DNA from: DATGUN01 sp035301285
GTDB taxonomy: Bacteria; Bacillota; Bacilli; Bacillales; Amphibacillaceae
Reading direction: 5' to 3'
DNA: 23,517 nt
Assembly (NCBI GenBank): GCA_035301285.1
Contig: DATGUN010000008.1
Location: 1 to 23,517, forward strand
Positions 15,800-23,416 of the stretch are shown here, piece by piece; the first letter of the stretch is position 1; each line of letters opens with the position of its first letter. Position numbers and translations under genes: made by a program. Below the pieces are notes generated by a model. That model ran no database searches and was not told the DNA's origin. It worked only from the letters and a program-made list of their open reading frames with translations.

Positions 15800-16493
15800 G
15801 GCTGTCTGATGCCTCTTTTGCCACATACCCTTGTCCAACCTTCGTTTCGATAAAACGACCTAGATTCAACTCACCCAAGCGTTTGCGTAATCGATTCACA
15901 TTAACCGTCAATGTATTGTCCCCAATGAATCTTTCATCATCCCAAAGACCTTGCATAATTGCTTCACGTGTGACAATCTCATTTTTCCGTTCGACAAGAA
16001 AGCGAAGGATGAACATTTCATTTTTGGTTAGTTCAACCGTTCCTTCTTCATTGGATACACTATTTTTACCATAGTCGATGGTCGCATTGTTCCATGTCCG
16101 AAGTTCAATCTGATCCGTATTATAATCATACGTCCGTCTCAGGACAGCGTGGATTTTTGCGATCAAGACATCAAAATGGAACGGCTTCTGTACATAATCA
16201 TCCGCTCCGAGCTGCATGGACATAACCATATCAGTCGGATGGTCACGTGATGATAGAAAAATGATGGGTACATTGGAATGTCCTCGAATCATCCGGCACC
16301 AGTGGAACCCGTCAAACTTCGGAAGTTGTATATCGATGATGACCATGTCAGGATTGATATGCGTATAATCCTGCATGACATCAGCAAAATCCCGGACACC
16401 ATACACATCATAATTCCAGCTCGTCAGTTGTTCTTTGATTTCATTAAAAAGACTTTGATCGTCTTCAATCAGCATAATTTTGGACACTTTCAT
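15792..16493 (-). CDS. BceR-type OmpR-family response regulator
   Basis: About 233 residues. The receiver domain has the acidic pocket EDD (10-12), phospho-acceptor in VIIDIQLP (Asp54), the switch residue in IIFLSSRD and Lys in YVQKPF. The C-terminal winged helix carries LTKNEMFILRFLVERK, VNRLRKRLGE and IETKVGQGYVA. It should activate the transporter promoter in the kinase-ATPase gap. ATG 16493 is taken; GTG 16496 is adjacent, and AGGTG is the only SD-like stretch, so the start is approximate. Upstream lies a short 53-bp gap to the AI-2E-family gene, with GATAAT as a weak -10 candidate. Confidence 0.94.
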   Translation of the reverse strand: MKVSKIMLIEDDQSLFNEIKEQLTSWNYDVYGVRDFADVMQDYTHINPDMVIIDIQLPKFDGFHWCRMIRGHSNVPIIFLSSRDHPTDMVMSMQLGADDYVQKPFHFDVLIAKIHAVLRRTYDYNTDQIELRTWNNATIDYGKNSVSNEEGTVELTKNEMFILRFLVERKNEIVTREAIMQGLWDDERFIGDNTLTVNVNRLRKRLGELNLGRFIETKVGQGYVAKEASDSHD

Positions 16494-16546
16494 CACCTAC
16501 AATTGAATTATCCCGATCAATACAGGGAATTCAGATCACTATGTAG

Positions 16547-17710
16547 TCATTCATCCCCCATATTCTCATAATACCCGTATACGTCACCATAGTAATCATT
16601 ATAACGGCGTTTCAGTACATTGAAAATATAAACAGCGATCACTTTAATAATCGCATACCCTGGTATGGCAAGAATGATTCCAACCAATCCGAACAGATTT
16701 CCAGCGATCAACAAGACAAAAATAATGGTCAAAGGGTGGATTTGCATTGTCTTTCCCATGATATTCGGTGAAATGAAATTCCCTTCCAAAAATTGGACCG
16801 CTCCCCACACAACAGCAAGTTTAAGAAGCATCAAAGGGCCAGAAATGATTGCAATGATAATCGCTGGGGTAATCGCAATCATCGGACCGAGATAGGGAAC
16901 CACACTTGTTACAGCTGCAATCAACGCCAGAATGATCGCATAATCAAGACCGATGATCAGATACCCGATATACAGCAGCAATCCGATACAAAGCGCGACA
17001 ATAATCTGTCCCTGGATATACGCACCGACTTGTGTATCCATGTTTAGCAATATTTGATTGGCATCCTTCCTGAATTTAGGCGGAAGCAGCTTCAAACTGA
17101 AGTTCTTGAACTTGTTCCCATCTTTCAACAGGAAAAATAAAACAACCGGGAACGTAATAATCGCCACGACGATATTCGTGACTGTACTGGCAACATTTTT
17201 AAAACCTTCAAGTGCGTTCAGAAGGTAATCACCAACCTGGGAAGAGAGGTTGCTCAAGTTTTCCGTCAACCATTTATACCCTTCATCATAATAAGGTCCC
17301 AAAAACGAATGCTTCAGCCATGTCTGGATACTATCTCCCATTTGCGTCAGGTAACGCGGGAAATTTTCAATCAATTCGTTCACTTGTCTTTCAACACTTG
17401 GAGCAATGGCTAGAATGATGCCTGTAATGATTCCCGAAATGCCAAGAACGATGATGATAATACCCCAAATTCTTTTGATACGAATCTTTTCCAATAAGTC
17501 GACTATTGGATTGAGCAGATAAAAAGCGATGAATGCCAAGATGACCGGCGCAATGATTGTCGTCACAATAACCGTCAATGGATGAAAAATAAACGATATA
17601 CTATGATAGACAGCGATGGTTATACCAAGCAGAATCAAAACAATCAAACCGTATATCAGATTATATCCGCCTAGAAATTTCATGAATCGATTAGGTGGCT
17701 GCATTTTCAT
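16547..17710 (-). CDS. AI-2E / PerM family permease
   Basis: A 387-residue polytopic membrane protein. It opens with paired helices (LIYGLIVLILLGITIAVY and a second around 47-70, IIAPVILAFIAFYLLNPIVD), a third near 82-104, then an extracellular helical region with ERQVNELIENFP. The C-terminal half has the family-typical GQIIVALCIGLLLYIGY, SVVPYLGPMI, and a final PLTIIFVLLIAGNLFGLVGII segment. Members are proposed to export the AI-2 signal or act as ion antiporters; the substrate here is unknown. ATG 17710 has AGGGGAG eight bases upstream. It is co-directional with the Bce genes but separated by its own stop and a small gap. Confidence 0.92.
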   Translation of the reverse strand: MKMQPPNRFMKFLGGYNLIYGLIVLILLGITIAVYHSISFIFHPLTVIVTTIIAPVILAFIAFYLLNPIVDLLEKIRIKRIWGIIIIVLGISGIITGIILAIAPSVERQVNELIENFPRYLTQMGDSIQTWLKHSFLGPYYDEGYKWLTENLSNLSSQVGDYLLNALEGFKNVASTVTNIVVAIITFPVVLFFLLKDGNKFKNFSLKLLPPKFRKDANQILLNMDTQVGAYIQGQIIVALCIGLLLYIGYLIIGLDYAIILALIAAVTSVVPYLGPMIAITPAIIIAIISGPLMLLKLAVVWGAVQFLEGNFISPNIMGKTMQIHPLTIIFVLLIAGNLFGLVGIILAIPGYAIIKVIAVYIFNVLKRRYNDYYGDVYGYYENMGDE

Positions 17711-17911
17711 AATGATTACTCCCCTCTAGCCCGATGTATCAAACGTTTAAAAGATATCACCTATTATAAATGATGTTCATATAAAGTACAATTACACATT
17801 CTAAAACGTCTATCCAGTCAGAGGTACCGTTCTTGTATAAGGTATTCACACTATAAATGTAATAAATGAATACCAAAGCTATCCCTTTCCACTACCTTAC
17901 AGGTATAGATA

Positions 17912-17943
17912 GAGGGTACCATTGCTTAAACAATGATACCCTC
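17912..17943 (-). terminator. Terminator hairpin after the VLRF1-type gene
   Basis: GAGGGTACCATTG (17912-17924), 6-nt loop, CAATGATACCCTC (17931-17943). The one C/A mismatch becomes G-U in the minus-strand transcript, so the 13-bp stem belongs to the gene stopping at 17976. The tract that follows (TATCTATACC) is poor in U. The rest of the 17711-17975 gap shows nothing definite. Confidence 0.7.
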
Positions 17944-17975
17944 TACCATCCATCAAATCGGTTTTCTTAGATCAC

Positions 17976-18770
17976 TCATTCATCGTAGACATCCGCTAAA
18001 ATCTGGCTCGGATTTTCATCTAGTAGGTTACGTGGTACAACCTTATCAATTTTTTGATTGAAATAATCTTTCAGATGTTCAACTTCCTCTTTTTCACCAA
18101 CCAGATGAAATTGCCTCCACCCTTTCTGTTTTCCTTTCTTTTGAATGGTTTCAGCCATACCTTTGAACCAACGTTGTTGATGAGCCGCGACACGTTCCTT
18201 GTATTCATCTCTTTGGGCACCACCTTGGGTCCAATCATCCCCTTGTGGTCCTTGGTGTTGACGCCATTGATCTGTATCAATATCAAGCTTGTAATACGTG
18301 GTATCAAGCACCTCACCCAGCTCACTTTCAATTAACAACGCTCTCTCCTGCTGAACAACGAGTACCCCGGTATGTGGATATGTCGAAACAAGCATTTGCA
18401 GTTGATCAACATGGGGATGATTATCCCAATGGAATTCAGTGTTAACAGGGATATTAAGATCTTTGGAAAACCATAACTCTTCATCTGCCGTTGCAAATAA
18501 AATCAAGCCCCGTTTCAGTTTATCTTTTTTACCATAAATCTCTTTCTCGATTTTTTCACATATTTCCTTCGCATGATTTTTCTCTTCATGTGAATCACTG
18601 TCTTTTGTTTGTTCCGTTAAATCTTTCAACGCTTTTTTCAATTTTATTTCCCACTTCCCTCCTTGTTGATCAGGGTCTCGTGGGTCAGTGTTCAAATAAA
18701 TGGAAAAGACTTTTTTCGAACCTTCATAAGATGTTTTTTCCAATTGTTTTAGTTCATCTTCCAGTAACAT
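17976..18770 (-). CDS. VLRF1-type (eRF1-like) release factor family protein
   Basis: A 264-residue cytoplasmic protein. Landmarks are VFSIYLNTDPRDPDQQGG (21-38), GLILFATADEELWFS (88-102), TGVLVVQQERALLIE (134-148), and the Gln-containing loop DDWTQGGAQRDEYKERV (178-194). The GGAQ (183-186) resembles the GGSQ-like catalytic loop of VLRF1 domains (Vms1-type peptidyl-tRNA hydrolases of ribosome quality control). Bacterial relatives are annotated as aeRF1-type release factors; activity is inferred. ATG 18770 follows GAGAGGGTG. It sits 77 bp after the lmo0937-type gene on the same strand with no clear terminator between, so they may be cotranscribed. Confidence 0.72.
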   Translation of the reverse strand: MLLEDELKQLEKTSYEGSKKVFSIYLNTDPRDPDQQGGKWEIKLKKALKDLTEQTKDSDSHEEKNHAKEICEKIEKEIYGKKDKLKRGLILFATADEELWFSKDLNIPVNTEFHWDNHPHVDQLQMLVSTYPHTGVLVVQQERALLIESELGEVLDTTYYKLDIDTDQWRQHQGPQGDDWTQGGAQRDEYKERVAAHQQRWFKGMAETIQKKGKQKGWRQFHLVGEKEEVEHLKDYFNQKIDKVVPRNLLDENPSQILADVYDE

Positions 18771-18847
18771 GTCATCACCCTCTCTATCTGTTCCTTAATG
18801 ATGATTCATTCCAGCATGCCATCTAATAATTTTCATGACGTGATATG

Positions 18848-18994
18848 TCAACGTCCAGCAATAGACTGTATAATTTTAACCACTAGCAGAATAACGACAA
18901 GAACTAATATAAGGTGAATCAGACCACCCGCTATATGGAAAGAAAAACCGAGCAGCCATAAAATAAACAACACAATCAGGATTGTCCATAACAT
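18848..18994 (-). CDS. lmo0937-type mini membrane protein
   Basis: A 48-residue protein, MLWTILIVLFILWLLGFS then FHIAGGLIHLILVLVV, with two hydrophobic helices joined by GFSFHIAGG. The pattern WLLGF...HIAGGLIHLL is that of the lmo0937/DUF5670 family, found widely in Bacillales and often stress-induced. AAAGGTGG lies seven bases before ATG 18994, so the call is firm despite its size. A possible SigB promoter lies just upstream. Confidence 0.88.
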   Translation of the reverse strand: MLWTILIVLFILWLLGFSFHIAGGLIHLILVLVVILLVVKIIQSIAGR

Positions 18995-19029
18995 CTGAAT
19001 CCCACCTTTATAAGTTTATATAAAGGATA

Positions 19030-19055
19030 TTTCCCTTGTCATAACATACTCAAAC
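19030..19055 (-). promoter_or_regulatory. Possible SigB promoter
   Basis: Minus-strand GTTTGA (19055-19050), 14-base spacer, GGGAAA (19035-19030), near the SigB consensus (GTTTAA, 12-15 bases, GGGTAT). It would drive the lmo0937-type gene and perhaps the VLRF1-type gene under general stress. Based on pattern only. Confidence 0.4.
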
Positions 19056-19103
19056 TTAACCAATGATTTATAGCTCTTGCAACTTGCCATACCGGGACCG
19101 ACA

Positions 19104-20480
19104 CTATAGTCCCAAATAATCTTTGGTCAGCACATCCTGAATGATTCCTGTGCTGTAAAGCGATTTTTTGGTTTTCGTTGTTGCAATCATAAGAGTCTGT
19201 TCAATGCTTTCATCTGTAAAGTTCATATAAATCGGCGTATTCGAGAAAAGCTCCGAAAGCTCTATGCCTTCCATCAAGTCAATATAATCTTCATCTAGAC
19301 AAATGAATATGTGCGTGAAAGTGGCTTGTTTCTTATCAATCAGCGACTTAAGTGAATCCTTTTCAATATCAAATGGGATTTCCTCTATATGACAAATTCG
19401 TTTATATTCCGGAAACCTGTCCAATACAGTCATTGACAGTAGCTGTTTATTGTCGTTTTGAAGGTGTAACTGATTCGCTTCGGCAGCAATTTGTTTCCCA
19501 AATGAATCATAACCCACAATCAAGATATGAATATCTTCCGGTTCCGTAAAGATATGTTTATGTGTCCTCCAAAACCTTCTCGCCACTTCTTCATATACGT
19601 TGATCGCCTCGACTGGAAAAGAAAAATGATCGACTTTGTCCAGAAACGATATCAATTCTTTTTTATAACGATTATCTTCAATATGGATAAGCAGTTTTTT
19701 AAGCGAAAGTTGAATTTTCTTGGTGCGGGCGAAATCTTCCAAACGCATTAAAACATTTAAACTTTCCTGGTCATTTTGATGGAACAATGATATGGATGCT
19801 GCTTTTTTCGCACCACACGTCCGAAAAATGGTTTCATCATTTAAGGAAGCTTGAATAACAATGACCTTCATTTCCTCTAACATATTTTGTGTTTCTGGGG
19901 TGAACTTTTCATCCACCACAATGACGCGCTGATTGTTTGCACATAAATCCTGAATCAGATAATGGCTTTTTTCATTGTAACTGAAAATAATATGATGTTT
20001 TCCTATTGTTTGAGCAATGAATAGCGAAATGTTCTTTTCTAACGTCCGATACATTGCAATAAATATCGTTGTAATCGTATAGGAAGCTGCCGTCCATCGT
20101 GCAATTTCAAGTAAAATCGGGTATCTGACTGGACTTGAACCATCCTGCGTAAAAACATCTGCTAGATCAAGCAAATAAAGGCGAAACGTAAAATAAAGCG
20201 CATTGGAGATGGAATGATGATCAATTGAATGGTGATAGAATCCATAAAAACCCGTTATAAAGGCCAGTGTAAATAGAAATATATGCAATGCATAGCGTAG
20301 TGTAAATAATAAGACGACCGGGAACATCAATAAATCGAGGCACAATACCGTGCTGATCGTTCTATCCATCGATTCGTCAATTGGAACAAAATAAGAAAAC
20401 AACAGAATGATGGTACCTATAATCACATAATATAAAATAATAATGTGTTTGATAGAGTTCATTTTCTCTCGCATTAGCAT
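19104..20480 (-). CDS. Membrane protein with two TrkA-N/RCK-like domains
   Basis: About 458 residues. The first 160 hold hydrophobic segments (ILYYVIIGTIILLFSYF; LLMFPVVLLFTLRYALHIFLF; an FTFRLYLL segment; ASYTITTIFIAMY). Two Rossmann-like domains follow, about 165-300 and 315-458. The second keeps a partial nucleotide motif (HILIVGYDSFG); the first reads HHIIFSYNEKSH and lacks the glycines. No TVGYG-like potassium filter is visible in the membrane part, so channel activity should not be assumed; it may be a regulator or a divergent RCK-bearing channel. The start is uncertain among GTG 20483 and ATG 20480, 20474 and 20462; none has a good SD, and the promoter found just upstream would favour a later start. 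Confidence 0.7.
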   Translation of the reverse strand: MLMREKMNSIKHIIILYYVIIGTIILLFSYFVPIDESMDRTISTVLCLDLLMFPVVLLFTLRYALHIFLFTLAFITGFYGFYHHSIDHHSISNALYFTFRLYLLDLADVFTQDGSSPVRYPILLEIARWTAASYTITTIFIAMYRTLEKNISLFIAQTIGKHHIIFSYNEKSHYLIQDLCANNQRVIVVDEKFTPETQNMLEEMKVIVIQASLNDETIFRTCGAKKAASISLFHQNDQESLNVLMRLEDFARTKKIQLSLKKLLIHIEDNRYKKELISFLDKVDHFSFPVEAINVYEEVARRFWRTHKHIFTEPEDIHILIVGYDSFGKQIAAEANQLHLQNDNKQLLSMTVLDRFPEYKRICHIEEIPFDIEKDSLKSLIDKKQATFTHIFICLDEDYIDLMEGIELSELFSNTPIYMNFTDESIEQTLMIATTKTKKSLYSTGIIQDVLTKDYLGL

Positions 20481-20498
20481 CACTCATTTCATTATTGT

Positions 20499-20526
20499 CA
20501 TATAGACGTATATCGTCTATTTTCAA
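20499..20526 (-). promoter_or_regulatory. Promoter with a palindrome in its spacer
   Basis: Minus-strand TTGAAA (20526-20521), 16-base spacer, TATATG (20504-20499). The spacer is almost filled by the palindrome ATAGACG (20502-20508), TATAT, CGTCTAT (20514-20520), a possible operator for a dimeric repressor of the TrkA-N/RCK-like gene. No regulator gene is adjacent. Confidence 0.45.
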
Positions 20527-20609
20527 CGTACAGTCTTCCTTGATTAAACCGTTGACAATGGACTGGTAGTACAACCTCCTACCCCATAACCCTTCCGAGC
20601 CTTTACAAG

Positions 20610-20649
20610 AAAAACATCGGGGGTCACCATGGGATTTCTTCAGCCGATG
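20610..20649 (-). terminator. Terminator after the VanZ-RDD gene
   Basis: Minus-strand CATCGG (20649-20644), a long loop, CCGATG (20620-20615), then TTTTT (20614-20610). The stem is perfect but only six pairs with a 23-nt loop. It lies just beyond the VanZ-RDD stop. Confidence 0.5.
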
Positions 20650-20652
20650 CGG

Positions 20653-21810
20653 TTACACACCTTTCTGATTCCTTGTCGGCATTAAATTTGCTACGTGATC
20701 AAAGTAATAATGCCGCTGACCCCTTTTCAATAACACAAATACAATATGGATGAATAGAGTGAACCACATTATATAAAGAAAGACAATGATGGCTACAGTT
20801 CCCCACACATGATAAGGATAGAAAATCGAATCCATACCAACATCCATGTTTTCAGACATCTTGACAACATATGACAACATGAAAGGTAAATATAATGCAA
20901 AAGCCCGTTTCAGCAACTGTCTTCGGAAAGGTTGATTCTCTCTTGTCCCAACCAGTTTAAAACGCATCAAAGCCGTTCCGAACGTTTTCCCATGCCACAT
21001 GAGCGGAACAAGGACAAAGATGAGGAAAAAGCCTATGGTCGTATAGATAAATTCAATCACGTCATCTGTTACAAAAAATCCAAATGTAAATATCCAACTA
21101 ACTTTGATCAACAGATAATCTACTATGATTGCCAACAACTGTGATAATGGTGATATGTACTTTCCCTTTTGCAAGTTCTTTCCTTTAGCTAATACGCTTT
21201 CTCTTGATGGAAACAAAGCAAGCAACACAGGGGCAATGAGAAAGCCAAAGAGTGCACCCGTACTATTCAATAATAAATCATCGACATCAAATATACGATA
21301 TGGACAATTATAAATACCATAAATACCAGTTAATTGTGTCACTTCAAAAAACAGGGATATCAGAAACCCTAACCCGAGCGCTTTTCCCCAATGCCTCCGT
21401 TTATTGAAAAAATACCTCAAATAAACACCAAAGGGCATTAACAGCATAAAATTGAAAAACGCCTGAATGAATGCATCCTGTGACAGAATCCTCGCATATG
21501 TCGATGGCTGTAACCATACTACCTGACCGCCACTCAAGATATCTTTGATAAACGTAAACGGAACAAGTGTATAGTGTACGGTATTCGCGGGTTGCAAGGA
21601 ACAGGTATCTCGTGTCGCCGGAAGAGGTAAAAGAACCAAAAATAAAGCCGCCAGCATATAAAAGATAAACGAATAAGCGACAATCGATTCCCATAAACTT
21701 AAATAGCCATATTTTCGATAGCTGTAAATCAGCCACGGAATTATTAAAATGAAACCCAATAAAATAAATATAATAAAGGCGGTATAAATCGACTCAAAAT
21801 ATGAAGACAT
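20653..21810 (-). CDS. VanZ-RDD fusion membrane protein
   Basis: A 385-residue polytopic protein. The N-terminal VanZ-like domain (about 10-200) has YTLVPFTFIKDIL, FFNFMLLMPFGVYLRY, ISLFFEVTQLTG and the conserved FDVDDLLLNSTGALFGF. The C-terminal RDD-type domain (about 225-375) has AIIVDYLLIKVSW and WHGKTFGTALMRFKLV. VanZ proteins give low-level teicoplanin/lipoglycopeptide tolerance by an unclear mechanism; VanZ-RDD fusions are known in Firmicutes. The internal Arg-rich RDD motif is degenerate. ATG 21810 follows AAAGGAATG. It is co-directional with the genes on either side, each gap being about 150-170 bp. Confidence 0.88.
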   Translation of the reverse strand: MSSYFESIYTAFIIFILLGFILIIPWLIYSYRKYGYLSLWESIVAYSFIFYMLAALFLVLLPLPATRDTCSLQPANTVHYTLVPFTFIKDILSGGQVVWLQPSTYARILSQDAFIQAFFNFMLLMPFGVYLRYFFNKRRHWGKALGLGFLISLFFEVTQLTGIYGIYNCPYRIFDVDDLLLNSTGALFGFLIAPVLLALFPSRESVLAKGKNLQKGKYISPLSQLLAIIVDYLLIKVSWIFTFGFFVTDDVIEFIYTTIGFFLIFVLVPLMWHGKTFGTALMRFKLVGTRENQPFRRQLLKRAFALYLPFMLSYVVKMSENMDVGMDSIFYPYHVWGTVAIIVFLYIMWFTLFIHIVFVLLKRGQRHYYFDHVANLMPTRNQKGV

Positions 21811-21915
21811 GGAGAATCATTCCTTTGACATATAATGTTAACAAAAGTGGTAGTTGAATAGATTCTGTGACACAACAAGGGTTTAAGGCATTGCCAACGG
21901 GTTGTAAATGCGCTT

Positions 21916-21943
21916 CATCATTTAAAAACTATTCTAAATGATG
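21916..21943. repeat. Perfect 9-bp inverted repeat between YdcF-like and VanZ-RDD genes
   Basis: CATCATTTA (21916-21924), 10-nt spacer, TAAATGATG (21935-21943). It lies 22 bp after the YdcF-like stop and upstream of the VanZ-RDD start. There is no U-tract on the minus strand, so it may be an operator or a weak terminator. Confidence 0.55.
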
Positions 21944-21964
21944 ATTTGCAGTGATTCAAATCGA

Positions 21965-23014
21965 TCAACTACGCGTGAAAGAATAGAGTAGCACAAACAA
22001 AGAAATAAAAATAACCCCTGCCGAAAGGATGACTATATGGTATTTCTTTTGCATATATAGGACGCCGATAAATTCACGGATGAGAGCATTCATCCAAAAG
22101 TAAAATTTCGTCTTTGCACCGGCACCATCACTTTTAAGTTTTACTTTTCGGGCCCATAATAATGCACGGAATACATGAAAGTTATTTGTCACGGTAATGA
22201 CGTTGTACTTTTCACTGCCCCCTTTGTTGGATACATCTTTTTCAATGAGATACTTGGAAAAACGTAAATTCTCATATGTATTGACTGCTTTATTTTCAAT
22301 AATGATATTTTCCTTTCGCACTCCCTTTTCAAGAGCGTATCTGGCCATAACCTCCCCTTCTGGCATACGTTCATCATTTCCCTGACCGCCTGTAAAAATA
22401 AGTTTTACCGGGTGGGACGCTGACTGATGGCGCTCAAATAATCGAATGCCTTTATCAATGCGATGAGCGAGTAAAGGGGGAATTTTATCACCTATCAAAC
22501 CACTTCCCAATACGATGATGTAATCATATGTTTTAAAGGGAATCGGAATCCGATTCAACAATGAAGACATCGCAAAAAGAAATAATGCCGTGATAAAATA
22601 ATAGACACTGAATGTTATAACCATATATATTTCCATCCAAACAGGATGCATCCCCTCAGGAACAACGATAAAAGGAGAAACAATCGCCCATACGATGAAA
22701 AAAGTTCCTAGAGCAATGGATAAAAAGTTACGTCGTTTCCTTCCTTCCCTTTTTATGAGCCGCACCCCAGATGTGATCAACAAAATGATAAAAGAAACGA
22801 AATAAAAAGGGAATAACAATACAAAAGGTGCAAAAATAACCGTAGCCACAATAACAGCCAGATGTTGTTCATAGGATTCCAATGTCACGATCAGAAAACC
22901 GATTGTCGAAAGCGCCCAAAACAAGAATACCGCACCGAGCAGCATCGTGCGACGTTCCAGACAGAATAACAGAATTAAAATAAGTGTGATAGATATAACA
23001 ATGGCGCCTAGCAT
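21965..23014 (-). CDS. YdcF/DUF218 domain membrane protein
   Basis: About 349 residues. Five or so N-terminal hydrophobic segments (about 1-160) precede a DUF218 domain (about 165-310) with DYIIVLGSGL, KLIFTGGQGNDE, EGEVMARYALEKGV, IIIENKAVNTYENLRFS and VITVTNNFHVFRALLWA, then a C-terminal membrane helix. DUF218 proteins (SanA, ElyC, YdcF) are linked to envelope integrity. ATG 23014 is chosen since GGGAGGAG lies seven bases upstream; an in-frame ATG at 23059 has no SD. A TTTATAAC -10 candidate lies near 23062-23069 on the minus strand with a weak -35. Confidence 0.88.
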   Translation of the reverse strand: MLGAIVISITLILILLFCLERRTMLLGAVFLFWALSTIGFLIVTLESYEQHLAVIVATVIFAPFVLLFPFYFVSFIILLITSGVRLIKREGRKRRNFLSIALGTFFIVWAIVSPFIVVPEGMHPVWMEIYMVITFSVYYFITALFLFAMSSLLNRIPIPFKTYDYIIVLGSGLIGDKIPPLLAHRIDKGIRLFERHQSASHPVKLIFTGGQGNDERMPEGEVMARYALEKGVRKENIIIENKAVNTYENLRFSKYLIEKDVSNKGGSEKYNVITVTNNFHVFRALLWARKVKLKSDGAGAKTKFYFWMNALIREFIGVLYMQKKYHIVILSAGVIFISLFVLLYSFTRS

Positions 23015-23161
23015 GTGTCTACTCCTCCCAAGCCGTTTGTTTATGTAAAAAGTTTTCATATTCCGTTATAAAGATAGCCATATCCCATGATTAAAAACGC
23101 AATACAGATATACGAACACTTCCCCGTTAAGTATACTACTCTATGATACCATCACCGATTT

Positions 23162-23362
23162 TTACTCTTCCTCGATTTTGGTAGCCTGGATAATCGTGAA
23201 GTCTTCATCTTTGCCTATATAGACAGCTTCAACTGTTATCTCTTCCCCTTGTTCAAATTCTTTTTCGGTGACGTCCAACTCATTGTAGGTTTTTACAGTC
23301 CGGTTGATTTCCAGATCTTTCAGTGGGGCGACTTGCGTAGGTCCAGAAAGGTCAAGATCCAT
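23162..23362 (-). CDS. Small acidic hypothetical protein
   Basis: Sixty-six residues, MDLDLSGPTQVAPLKDL then a likely beta-rich acidic part (KEFEQGEEITVEAVYIGKDE) ending KIEEE. No family recognised. The AGGAGG at 23376-23381 is 14-19 bases upstream of this ATG and is ideally placed instead for an out-of-frame ATG at 23370, whose frame stops after 16 codons at 23320. A one-base loss just after ATG 23370 would explain this: one added base gives M-E-D-M-D-L-D-L in frame. It may be a real frameshift, a sequence error, or an unusual start. Confidence 0.55.
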   Translation of the reverse strand: MDLDLSGPTQVAPLKDLEINRTVKTYNELDVTEKEFEQGEEITVEAVYIGKDEDFTIIQATKIEEE

Positions 23363-23396
23363 ATCCTCATTACTAACCTCCTCGTATATTATTATT

Positions 23397-23414
23397 AACT
23401 AGTTTTTACTAGTT
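23397..23414. repeat. Palindrome in a divergent promoter region
   Basis: AACTAGT (23397-23403), TTTT, ACTAGTT (23408-23414), a perfect 7-bp inverted repeat upstream of both the small acidic protein gene and the rightward promoter. It could be an operator serving both directions. Confidence 0.5.
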
Positions 23415-23416
23415 AC

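Noticed and set aside
20377..20574. A 65-residue minus-strand ORF preceded by GGAGG
   Set aside because: The SD directly abuts its TTG codon, leaving no spacing, and most of it overlaps the larger TrkA-N/RCK-like gene in another frame.
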